From: Candidatus Acidulidesulfobacter diazotrophicus
GTDB taxonomy: Bacteria; SZUA-79; Acidulodesulfobacterales; Acidulodesulfobacteraceae
DNA: 64,000 nt
Assembly (NCBI GenBank): GCA_004195025.1
Contig: SGBB01000003.1
Span: 62,001-126,000, forward strand
Direction of reading: 5' to 3'
Numbering within the stretch: the first letter of the stretch is position 1; every line of letters begins with the position of its first letter. Shown in pieces: positions 27,426-35,933 of the stretch. The notes beneath the pieces were generated by a model, which ran no database searches, had not been told where the DNA came from, and saw nothing but the letters and a program-made list of their open reading frames with translations. The translations under genes and the position numbers were made by a program.

Positions 27426-27452
27426 TTAGCACTCGCTAATATTGAGTGCTAA
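27426..27452 (-). promoter_or_regulatory. CIRCE operator
   Basis: TTAGCACTC (27426-27434), nine bases, then GAGTGCTAA (27444-27452) is the perfect consensus HrcA-binding site. It covers the expected transcription start of the hrcA operon, immediately downstream of the promoter at 27458-27486. The leader to hrcA is therefore about 100 bases. Confidence 0.97.
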
Positions 27453-27457
27453 TTATA

Positions 27458-27486
27458 ATTAAACCAATAAATTTATTTTTTGTCAA
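27458..27486 (-). promoter_or_regulatory. Sigma-70 type promoter of hrcA-grpE-dnaK-dnaJ
   Basis: On the minus strand TTGACA (27486-27481), 17 bases and TTTAAT (27463-27458) form a vegetative promoter. CIRCE begins 5 bases beyond the -10, so bound HrcA would block initiation directly. Confidence 0.75.
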
Positions 27487-27631
27487 GTTTTATATGCTTT
27501 CCTTAAATACGAATTGACAATTTTGCTTTACAATCTAAATTAAAAGCAATATAATCTATAAATATATAATTTAAAATAATAAACTTAATTTTTCAATTAA
27601 ATTTTTTAATAAATAAAAAACACAAAATTTT

Positions 27632-29032
27632 ATGCTGTCAAAATTAAACAAATTCTTTTCTTCGGTCAAATTAGCAATTATTTTATTCATACTAATCGCA
27701 GCAGTTTCAATAGTCGGAACAATAATAGACCAAGGCGATACTATATCTCAATATAAAATTATATACGGCAATAATGTCTTCCATATTCTATATTGGTTAG
27801 GATTTTTAAATATTTATAATTCCTGGTATTTTATCGGACTTGCCGCCCTGCTCATACTGACTTTGATAGTTTCCTCGGCAAATAGAACGCCTAAAATAAT
27901 TAAAGAAATTATAAATCCCGACTTATCTTTTGATACAGCATTGCAGAAAAAAAGATTTAAAGCACAATATATAACTTTACAATCGTCTAAAAATACTGAA
28001 GAATTACTAACCTTCGCAGAAAAAGCATTCAGAAAAAATTTCGGGAATCCCATTAAAGATATAAGAAATAAAAAAGATAACAAAACAGGCTCATTATTTT
28101 ATTCAAAAAATTCAATCTTCAGAATATCTCCAATCATTGCCCACTTAGGAGCATTAGTTGTTCTCACAGGAGTAATACTCAGCGCAGTTTTAGGATACAG
28201 GTCGTACACAAATATAAAAGTAGGACAAACTATTCAGCATTCATATCTTTTAAAAAATAATAAACCTGTGCTTCTACCTTTCAAAATTAAATTAGACAAT
28301 TATGTATCAAAATATTATAAAGACGGAATGCCGAAAGCCTATATAAGCACATTGACCATCATGAAAAAACATATCGGCGTTTTGACTAAAACTATAAGGG
28401 TAAATCATCCGCTTACTTATGACGGCATTACTATTTATCAGGCAAGTTTCGGCCATTATAAACCGACCGCAGCGCGAATATTAGTATTAAACTTAAAATT
28501 AAAAAATAAAAAAAATAAAAAAGCCTTAATATATGCTACACCCGGAAAAATATATAATTCAAAAATTAATAATATAAAGTTTTCATTTAATTTTTTTAAA
28601 AAACCAAAGAAAAATTCAATTCCGTTTTATATTTCAATAATTAAAAATAATAAAAAAATTGGTCCTCCGCTTATTTTTCAAGAATTACCATATAAAACAA
28701 AAAAGGGGAATATGCCTTTGTTTTTTACAAAATATAACAATAATATAGCTTTTATTTTTGCTGGAGTAAAGACATACTACTATAGCGGCGTTGAAATTAC
28801 AAAAAATGTTGACACCGATATTGTATGGATTGGCTCGGCAATTTTGATTTTCGCTTTATTTTTTTCTTTTTTCTTTAACCAGCAGTCATTATGGATTAGA
28901 GTTACTCCCTCTGAGCCTTCAGAAAAAGATAAAACAAATAAAATTGAAATATTAGCTATTCCGCATAAAAAATTTGCTTCATTTTATTCTATGATTGATA
29001 AAAATGCGGATGAATTTAAAAAAAATATATAG
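27632..29032 (+). CDS. resB: Cytochrome c biogenesis protein ResB/Ccs1
   Basis: This 466-residue membrane protein of system II cytochrome c maturation works with CcsA to deliver haem to apocytochromes on the outer face of the inner membrane. It shows KLAIILFILIAAVSIVGTII (TM1) and a second TM near 70-87. A third segment, SPIIAHLGALVVLTGVILSA, carries the family His. A large periplasmic domain (~190-400) contains HPLTYDGITIYQASFG, and there is a last TM near 395-415. ccsA follows 152 bp downstream on the same strand. System II fits the deltaproteobacterial pattern. Confidence 0.93.
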   Translation: MLSKLNKFFSSVKLAIILFILIAAVSIVGTIIDQGDTISQYKIIYGNNVFHILYWLGFLNIYNSWYFIGLAALLILTLIVSSANRTPKIIKEIINPDLSFDTALQKKRFKAQYITLQSSKNTEELLTFAEKAFRKNFGNPIKDIRNKKDNKTGSLFYSKNSIFRISPIIAHLGALVVLTGVILSAVLGYRSYTNIKVGQTIQHSYLLKNNKPVLLPFKIKLDNYVSKYYKDGMPKAYISTLTIMKKHIGVLTKTIRVNHPLTYDGITIYQASFGHYKPTAARILVLNLKLKNKKNKKALIYATPGKIYNSKINNIKFSFNFFKKPKKNSIPFYISIIKNNKKIGPPLIFQELPYKTKKGNMPLFFTKYNNNIAFIFAGVKTYYYSGVEITKNVDTDIVWIGSAILIFALFFSFFFNQQSLWIRVTPSEPSEKDKTNKIEILAIPHKKFASFYSMIDKNADEFKKNI

Positions 29033-29184
29033 AATAAATACATTTAAGATATAAAAATAAGAAAAGAATATTTTTTGTATTTTATAGATTTATAGATATA
29101 GATTAATATTATTCAATGTTTTAATGTTTATCTTTAAATTATTTATCTATAAAATATTAACATTAATCGGGGATTTATAAAAAA

Positions 29185-30159
29185 ATGATTCACATCAACG
29201 CTTCAATATTGGACGGCTCTTTTTATTTTACTATATCTTTTTTAATGATAATTTTAAGTTTTCTTGGATATTTTTTATATATATTCACTGAGAATAAATT
29301 GTTCTCTATGGCTTCTTTTATTATAGTAATAACAGCCTTCGCTTTACAGACATTCGCTTTTATTATAAGATGGCGCTATTCCTACCACATAGGAATAGAT
29401 TTACCTCCATTAACAGATTTATACGACTCTTTAGTTTTTTTTGCCTATGTTATTTTATTAGGTTTTATTTTATTAAAGCTATTTTATAATTTTGATTCCC
29501 TTGGATTCATCATGACATTTATAGCTATGGCTTCGATGGCATTTGCGACAATTAGTCCTTTAGCAACAAGCGCCATAGAACCTTCTATACCCGCGCTAAG
29601 AAGCTATTGGCTGCTATATCATATTATATCGTTGTTTTTAGCTTATGGAGCCTTTGCAGCATCATTCGGCATAGCCATACTATTTTTAATAAAATATAAA
29701 CAAATACACAATCCTAAGAAAAGCAAAAACATAAATCAAGCTGCAAATAAAGCTAATCCTTTAAAGTTTTTGTCAATTTTATATTATCCTTTTATATTGC
29801 TTTACAGGCAGTTCATAAAACTTAGTCCTCCGATTGAAACTTTAGATGAAGCTATTTATAAAGTCGTAGTATTCGGATTCCTATTTCTTTCAATCGGCAT
29901 TGTTATCGGGGCAGCATGGGCGGATAATGCATGGGGCGGATACTGGAGCTGGGATCCTAAAGAAACGTGGTCGTTAATTACATGGATTACTTATGCGATA
30001 TTTATCCATGCAAGATTAACTAAAGGCTGGAATGAAAAGAAAATGGCATGGATTGCGGTAATAGGGTTTGCAGTGGTGATATTTTGCTACTTAGGCGTTG
30101 ATTTAATTATTCCAGGATTACATTCTTACGCAACGCCGGGTTCAACGCCGATATTATAA
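29185..30159 (+). CDS. ccsA: Cytochrome c biogenesis protein CcsA (haem exporter)
   Basis: This 324-residue multi-pass membrane protein with the WWD haem-handling domain (AWGGYWSWDPKETWSLITW) near residues 248-266 is diagnostic of CcsA/CcmC/CcmF. His residues expected to ligate haem are seen in YWLLYHIISLFLAYG, FIHARLTKGW and near the C-terminus (LHSYATPGSTP). It forms the haem channel-ligase together with ResB upstream. GGGG/GGAT-type ribosome site 10 bases before the ATG is weak. A family B repeat fragment lies just after the stop. Confidence 0.93.
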   Translation: MIHINASILDGSFYFTISFLMIILSFLGYFLYIFTENKLFSMASFIIVITAFALQTFAFIIRWRYSYHIGIDLPPLTDLYDSLVFFAYVILLGFILLKLFYNFDSLGFIMTFIAMASMAFATISPLATSAIEPSIPALRSYWLLYHIISLFLAYGAFAASFGIAILFLIKYKQIHNPKKSKNINQAANKANPLKFLSILYYPFILLYRQFIKLSPPIETLDEAIYKVVVFGFLFLSIGIVIGAAWADNAWGGYWSWDPKETWSLITWITYAIFIHARLTKGWNEKKMAWIAVIGFAVVIFCYLGVDLIIPGLHSYATPGSTPIL

Positions 30160-30183
30160 CGCAATTAAAAAATTATACACTAC

Positions 30184-30260
30184 TTTAATTCTGCGCTTAA
30201 TTCTGCAATAGAATTTTGTATATAGGATTCCAGCTTTCGCGGGAATGACTTTGAGGGGGT
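30184..30260. repeat. Family B inverted-repeat element, left end only
   Basis: TTAATTCTGCAATAGAATTT matches the family B terminus. It is followed by the palindrome ATTCCAGCTTTCGCGGGAAT (30227-30246) and GACTTTGA. The opening TTAATTCTGC is present twice in tandem. No right terminus follows, so the copy is truncated. It lies between the convergent ccsA and NtrB-like kinase genes. Confidence 0.6.
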
Positions 30261-30331
30261 TTTATTATTTCAACTTATTATTTCAACTAAAGAGTAATAT
30301 ATTATTTAAAAAATTTATAATTTTTTAATAA

Positions 30332-31432
30332 CTAATTTCCTATTTTTTTATTTTTTCCTATAGGTAAATAAACTGCTACATCTGTACCTCTATTTTTTAC
30401 TGATTTAATATCTATAAAGCCATTATGTTCAAAAATAATTTTTTGAGAAATTGCAAGTCCAAGACCTGTTCCTTTTTCTTTAGTAGTAAAAAACGGTTCA
30501 AATAATTTATCTAAATCTTTTTTGCTGATCCCAGCGCCGTTATCGGATAAAATAATTTTGATAAATTTAGGACTGTTTCTTTCCGCATCAATTCTTGTGG
30601 TTATTCTGATAAATCCTTTATTTTTATTTTGAATGGCAACGATAGAATTTTTTATTATATTTAAAAAAACTTGCTTTAAAGCACCGTCTGAAGCAAATAT
30701 TTCAGGCAGACTCGGGTCAAATTCTTTAATAAATTTTATATTTTTATCTGAATTCATAGTAGCTTCTATCTCAATTATTTCATTTATAATCTTATTTACA
30801 TTTATCATTTCTGCATTTATTTTATGATTTTTAGATAAAGCTAATAAATCTTCTATTAAAAAATTAATCCTATTTATTTCTTTAACAATTATTTCTGTAA
30901 ACTGCGTTAATTCTTTTAGGCTTTCAGGAAGCGAATCTTGTTCTTCAATAATTTTTTTCTTCAAATATGAAGCGGAAGCCTTTACTCCGCTTAAAGGATT
31001 TCTGATTTCATGTGAAATTTCCGCGATAAATCTTGAAAAATTCTGCGATTTTTCTTCATTTCTAATAATATTATCCATTTCTTTAAACCTTGTTATATCT
31101 TTCATTGATATAAGTATATAATATTGCTCGCTATAATTAATCTTAGCTATCTCAATTATTATTGACCGTTTATTATTTTGTCTATTGTTGTTATAAAATT
31201 CAAAATCAAAATCAATAAAACCTTCTCCTGTTTTCGCCACTTCGTTGATCTTAGCTATAATATACTTATTATTATGAAAAAATTGGCCCGCATTTAAGTG
31301 ATTAGCATAAGAATCTGAATATCCGGTAAATTCTTGCGCAGCAATATTTAAGAATTCAATAGTTAATTCTTCGTTAAAAAGAATTATTGAATAATTTATG
31401 TTATTTAAAATAAGATGAAATTTATTTTCCAT
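30332..31432 (-). CDS. PAS-domain sensor histidine kinase, NtrB-like
   Basis: This 366-residue soluble kinase has an N-terminal PAS domain (about 1-110, with LNNINYSIILFNEELTIEFL), a dimerisation/phospho-acceptor helix AEISHEIRNPLSGVKA (H141) and an ATPase domain with NIIKNSIVAI (N box), DNGAGISKKDLDKLFEPFF (G1) and GTGLGLAIS (G2). The absence of membrane segments and the place downstream of glnK-amt suggest an NtrB (GlnL) role, with PII as the partner. The only NtrC-class regulator nearby is NtrX-like and has its own kinase NtrY, so the partner regulator is not certain. Confidence 0.8.
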   Translation of the reverse strand: MENKFHLILNNINYSIILFNEELTIEFLNIAAQEFTGYSDSYANHLNAGQFFHNNKYIIAKINEVAKTGEGFIDFDFEFYNNNRQNNKRSIIIEIAKINYSEQYYILISMKDITRFKEMDNIIRNEEKSQNFSRFIAEISHEIRNPLSGVKASASYLKKKIIEEQDSLPESLKELTQFTEIIVKEINRINFLIEDLLALSKNHKINAEMINVNKIINEIIEIEATMNSDKNIKFIKEFDPSLPEIFASDGALKQVFLNIIKNSIVAIQNKNKGFIRITTRIDAERNSPKFIKIILSDNGAGISKKDLDKLFEPFFTTKEKGTGLGLAISQKIIFEHNGFIDIKSVKNRGTDVAVYLPIGKNKKIGN

Positions 31433-31685
31433 AATTTAACTAAATAATATATTAATAAAATAACATATAGATAGAGCAGTATATAAATAAAATATAATTA
31501 TGTATTACATTATATAGTATCAATGTTGTATTATACATAAAAAAAATATATAAAAATATCCTTCATGATTTAAAAAACAAATTTTTTAATTAATGTTTTC
31601 ATCAAACCATAAAGGATATTATATTTTAATAACGATAATAAATTTAAATTTTAATAAACAATTAAATCCTTATTGCAAATTATTA

Positions 31686-33014
31686 TTATAAATTATAACC
31701 GGATTCTTCATGCTGAGTAATATCAAGACCCATTGCTTCCTGTTCTTTGCTTACCCTTAATCCCATAAATTTATCTATCAGTTTAAATATTATAAAACTC
31801 ATTACAAAAGAATAACCTGCCACTGAAAGAATTGTTATCAGTTGTATCACAACCTGATGAGGATTTCCGTAAAATAATCCTCTGCCTGCAGGATTTATAA
31901 GAGGATCTGCAAATAAACCCGTTGCAAGCGCTCCCCAAGCTCCTCCGATAGCATGAACATTGAAAGCATCTAAAGAGTCGTCGTAACCCAATTTGGGTTT
32001 GACAAATACTACCATAGAATAACACAAAACACCCACTACAAGCCCGATAACGATAGCGGCTAGAGGATTAACAAAACCAGAAGCAGGCGTTATAGCAACA
32101 AGACCTGCGACAGCGCCGGAAATCATACCTAATGTTGTAGGTTTTCCGCTATGAATCCATTCTGCAAGCATCCAGCTAATAGCCGCCGCGGCAGTAGCAG
32201 TGTTTGTAACTAAGAAAGCCGACGCAGCAAGACCGTTAGCTTCCAATGCGCTGCCTGCATTAAAACCAAACCATCCGAACCATAATAAAGCGCCTCCTAA
32301 TATTGTATATGCCAACTGATTAGGCTGAACAATATTTTCTTTCATGTATCCTTTTCTCTTACCGAGAACTAAGGCTCCTGCAAGACCTGCTACACCGGAG
32401 TTTATATGAACAACCGTTCCACCAGCGAAATCCAAAGCACCCATCTTTTGAAATAATCCGCCGATACCCCACACGGATTGCGCCACAGGAGCATACACTA
32501 TTGTAACCCATATTATAGTAAAAACTACCCACGAAGAAAATTTTATTCTTTCCACTAACGAACCGCTTATCAATGCAACTGTTATTATAGCGAACATTAG
32601 CTGGAACATAACATAAATAAAAGAAGGGATCGTTCCGTCATATCTTGAATGCTGATTTACACCCATTGCAGCTAAACCTAAATATTTAAGATTACCTATA
32701 ATGCCCAAAAAAGCGTCAGGTCCGAAAGCCATCGAATAATCCCATAATATCCATACGACACTGACGGTGCAAATGGTTATAAAACTTAAAGATATCGTAT
32801 TTAAAACATTTTTTTTCCTTACCATACCGCCGTAATAAAACCCTAATGCAGGGGTCATTATCAATACAAGAGCTGTAGATGCTAAAACCCATGCTATATT
32901 ACCTGGAACAAACTTGGGCGTTTTGGCAGCTGCTGCAAATACAGGCGTAACCCAGCTGAATAGAACTAAAAACAGCCCTCCTAAAACCGTTAAAATCCTG
33001 TTAATTTTATTCAT
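31686..33014 (-). CDS. amtB: Ammonium transporter (Amt/AmtB)
   Basis: This 442-residue protein starts with a cleavable-type signal (LFLVLFSWVTPVFAAAA) followed by eleven membrane helices. Hallmarks are ALGFYYGGMVRKKNVLNT, the conduction region DFAGGTVVHINSGVAGLAGA (with the first pore His), LLWFGWFGFNAGS and DAFNVHAIGGAWGALATGLF (second pore His). It imports ammonium and is gated by GlnK, encoded 216 bases upstream on the same strand. Expression probably follows the sigma-54 promoter before glnK. Confidence 0.96.
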   Translation of the reverse strand: MNKINRILTVLGGLFLVLFSWVTPVFAAAAKTPKFVPGNIAWVLASTALVLIMTPALGFYYGGMVRKKNVLNTISLSFITICTVSVVWILWDYSMAFGPDAFLGIIGNLKYLGLAAMGVNQHSRYDGTIPSFIYVMFQLMFAIITVALISGSLVERIKFSSWVVFTIIWVTIVYAPVAQSVWGIGGLFQKMGALDFAGGTVVHINSGVAGLAGALVLGKRKGYMKENIVQPNQLAYTILGGALLWFGWFGFNAGSALEANGLAASAFLVTNTATAAAAISWMLAEWIHSGKPTTLGMISGAVAGLVAITPASGFVNPLAAIVIGLVVGVLCYSMVVFVKPKLGYDDSLDAFNVHAIGGAWGALATGLFADPLINPAGRGLFYGNPHQVVIQLITILSVAGYSFVMSFIIFKLIDKFMGLRVSKEQEAMGLDITQHEESGYNL

Positions 33015-33229
33015 TATTATTCTCCAGATTGATTATATAATATAATTAAATATTATGACTTATAATCATAATGACTATAAGCAGTTAATCATAAATTATC
33101 AAACGATGATTCAATTTAGTTATAATCTAACATTTTCTTAATTTTTAACTAAAATAAAACAAATATATAAAGTAATAAATTAATAAACTGATAAATTAAC
33201 TTAATTGAAATTGTTTAATTATATTTGTA

Positions 33230-33586
<357 letters not shown>

Positions 33587-33643
33587 TTATAATTTTATAA
33601 TTTTTAAAAACAGCCGCTAATTTAAATATATTTTTTATATCTC

Positions 33644-33659
33644 TGCAATAATAATGCCA
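33644..33659 (-). promoter_or_regulatory. Sigma-54 promoter of glnK-amtB
   Basis: Read on the minus strand the sequence is TGGCAT-TATTA-TTGCA, matching the -24/-12 consensus TGGCAC-N5-TTGCA with a single change. The GG and GC doublets are 10 bases apart, as required. The start would be about 65 bases before the glnK ATG. rpoN is encoded at 51.2-52.7 kb and an NtrC-class activator (NtrX-like) 0.5 kb upstream of glnK. Confidence 0.8.
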
Positions 33660-33746
33660 AATTTATAATTTTCATACTTAACAATACTCGTCATTGTCTT
33701 TATATTTCTTTATATTTATTTTTTATTTTCAATACTGACTTATATC

Positions 33747-33831
33747 TTTAATTCTGCGTTAGAAAATATTGAGGTATTTCAGAGTTAACGAACACTGGAT
33801 TCCCGCTTTCGCGGGAATGACTTTGATAGGT
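33747..33831. repeat. Family B inverted-repeat element, left part only
   Basis: TTTAATTCTGCGTTAGAAAAT is a family B terminus. It is followed after 35 bases by a perfect ATTCCCGCTTTCGCGGGAAT (33799-33818) and GACTTTGATAGG. No right end is present. It lies about 90-190 bases upstream of the sigma-54 promoter of glnK, the zone where enhancer sites usually lie. Confidence 0.6.
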
Positions 33832-34036
33832 AAAATATATATTATTTGAAGGCGAAGGTCGGCAAAAAATTATTCAGATTTATTTTAAAATAATGCTAAA
33901 AATAATAAATATAAAATTTAAAAATAAAAATTATATATTAAATTAAACTAAATTGAATCATTTTTTATTAAAAATATTGCATAAAAAATAATCATTTTAT
34001 TTTTTTAAAAAATTATTGCATAAATTTTAGGCATTA

Positions 34037-34215
34037 ATTCTTTAATTTCAGCATTGATATTATGGAAATGACTAATTTCAAATAATTCTTTATTTATGCT
34101 TCAATCTCATTCATTCTTTAATTTCAGCATTGATATTATGGAAATGACTAATTTCAAATAATTCTTTATTTATGCTTCAATCTCATTCATTCTTTAATTT
34201 CAGCATTGATATTAT
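34037..34215. repeat. 76-bp tandem repeat including the ntrX 3' end
   Basis: A 76-bp unit beginning ATTCTTTAATTTCAGCATTG starts at 34037, 34113 and 34189. The first two copies are complete and, as far as can be read, identical. The third is only the first ~27 bases, which are the last codons and stop of ntrX. The 3' end of ntrX has thus been copied downstream together with adjacent DNA. Confidence 0.9.
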
Positions 34216-35662
34216 GAATATGGCTGTCGATATTCAGTAAAATTATTCTATTATGAAGATTTCTGCGGGACATTCCTATTTTTTTGGCAGTGTTCGAAAT
34301 ATTAAAATTATTTTCTTTTAATTTTAATATTATATAATCTCTCTCAAATGCTTCTTTTGCTTTCCTTAAAGAATTGATATCAATATATTTGCTTATTGTC
34401 TTATTATCTTGATATACAGATATATTACTTTCCAATTTGCTATTTATTCTATCATCGCCGTTATTATCCTCATTGTTATTACCGCACTCTTCTATGCCTA
34501 TTTTTAATTCATCCGCAACATCCTGTTTTGTTATTTTACTGCCGTAATGCATTATTGCAAATCTTTCTATAATATTTTTTAATTCCCTTACGTTGCCCAT
34601 CCATAAATAATTTTTAAAAAGCTCCATTGCATTATCTTCAATGGTTATATATAATTTTTGTTTATTACCAAGATTAAATTTATCAATAAAATAATCAACA
34701 AGCACGGGTATATCCTCTTTTCTTTCTCTTAGCGGCGAGATAAAAAACGGTATGACGTTCAGCCTGAAAAATAAGTCGCTCCTAAAATTGCCTTTTTTTA
34801 TCTCATCTTCAAGACTCTTATTTGTTGCTGCGATAATTCTAGCGTTAACTTCTACGGTAGATTCTCCTCCGACCCGCTGAAATCTATTATCCTGCAAAAC
34901 TCTTAAAATCTTAGACTGCATTCTTAGACTCATATCGCCTATTTCATCAAGAAAAAGAGTTCCTCCGTCCGCAAGTTCAAACTTGCCTTTTTTACGCGCT
35001 AAAGCACCTGTAAAAGCACCTTTTTCGTGACCGAACAGCTCGCTTTCTATTAAGTCTTCCGGAACTGCGGCGCAATTAATGGCAATGAACGGTTCTTCAC
35101 GCCTTGAACTGTTAAAATGCAGAGATTTGGCAACTAATTCTTTTCCAGTCCCATTTTCCCCGGTGATTAAAATAGGTGCATCAGAAACTGCCGCTTTTAA
35201 TATTCTGTTTTTCAAATCTTTAATTTTATCGGAATTGCCTATTAATTCATCTTCATATCTTAATGTACTCTGTGCCAGAGTAATTTTTTTTTCATTTAAT
35301 TCATTAAATTTTAGCGCATTTTCAACGGTTATAAGGACTCTATCCAAAGAAAGAGGTTTTTCAATAAAATCATAGGCGCCCATTTTTATTGTTTTAATTG
35401 CAGTATCAATATCGGAATGTCCCGATATCATTATTACGGGAATATTTTTATTAATTTTAGCCATAGAATTCAAAATATTAATCCCGTCGCTGTCAGGCAG
35501 CCAAATATCAAGCAATACCGCATTAGGCAATTTTTCTGAAAAAATTTTAAGTCCTTCTTCTCCGAACTCTTCGGAAATTACGCTGTATCCCTCATCAATA
35601 AAAATACCCTCGAGAGATTTCCTTATGCTTTCCTCATCATCTATTATAAGTATAGATTTCAT
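34187..35662 (-). CDS. ntrX: Sigma-54-dependent response regulator, NtrX-like
   Basis: This 491-residue regulator has an N-terminal receiver domain with D8/D9, phospho-acceptor D52 (LLDIWLPDSDG) and K102. The AAA+ domain has Walker A GENGTGKE (168-175), the sigma-54 contact loop GAFTGA (215-220) and Walker B GGTLFLDEIGD (233-243). A Fis-type helix-turn-helix is at the C-terminus (NISNTAKKIGMSRRNLHNRI). The receiver-AAA-Fis order with an NtrY-type kinase just upstream identifies the NtrX type, tied to nitrogen or redox control. Its last codons are part of a 76-bp tandem repeat. A family A element separates it from ntrY. Confidence 0.88.
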   Translation of the reverse strand: MKSILIIDDEESIRKSLEGIFIDEGYSVISEEFGEEGLKIFSEKLPNAVLLDIWLPDSDGINILNSMAKINKNIPVIMISGHSDIDTAIKTIKMGAYDFIEKPLSLDRVLITVENALKFNELNEKKITLAQSTLRYEDELIGNSDKIKDLKNRILKAAVSDAPILITGENGTGKELVAKSLHFNSSRREEPFIAINCAAVPEDLIESELFGHEKGAFTGALARKKGKFELADGGTLFLDEIGDMSLRMQSKILRVLQDNRFQRVGGESTVEVNARIIAATNKSLEDEIKKGNFRSDLFFRLNVIPFFISPLRERKEDIPVLVDYFIDKFNLGNKQKLYITIEDNAMELFKNYLWMGNVRELKNIIERFAIMHYGSKITKQDVADELKIGIEECGNNNEDNNGDDRINSKLESNISVYQDNKTISKYIDINSLRKAKEAFERDYIILKLKENNFNISNTAKKIGMSRRNLHNRIILLNIDSHIHNINAEIKE

Positions 35663-35679
35663 TTAAATAACCTTTGTCC

Positions 35680-35893
35680 TCAAAATTGCCGATAGAAAAG
35701 TTTATTTTGTATGACCGCTTCGCTCTCGTGTCTAACGACACTCGTGAAGTTTCCTTCGGAACTTTCCCGCTTTCGCGGGAATGACGCTGAGAAATTCTAA
35801 AAGTTCACCCATTGAGTGTCATTCCTGCGAAAGCTGGAGTCAGCGTTATTAATGCATTGTGGTATATTTAACAATCTCTATCGGCAATTTTGG
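35680..35893. repeat. Family A inverted-repeat element between ntrY and ntrX
   Basis: CAAAATTGCCGATAGAAAAG at the left and CTCTATCGGCAATTTTGGG at the right are inverted termini. Inside are TTTCCCGCTTTCGCGGGAAT (35763-35782) and a degenerate ATTCCTGCGAAAGCTGGAGT on the other side. The left interior carries the same CGCTTCGCTCTCG segment as the fragment at 236-363. At ~214 bp it is longer than the two other complete copies. Confidence 0.75.
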
Positions 35894-35933
35894 GTTGTTA
35901 ATATCCTTTTATGTATATATTATATATAATATA

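Noticed and set aside
27513-27518. TTGACA as the -35 box of a plus-strand promoter for resB
   Set aside because: No acceptable -10 hexamer lies 16-18 bases downstream, so it was not annotated.
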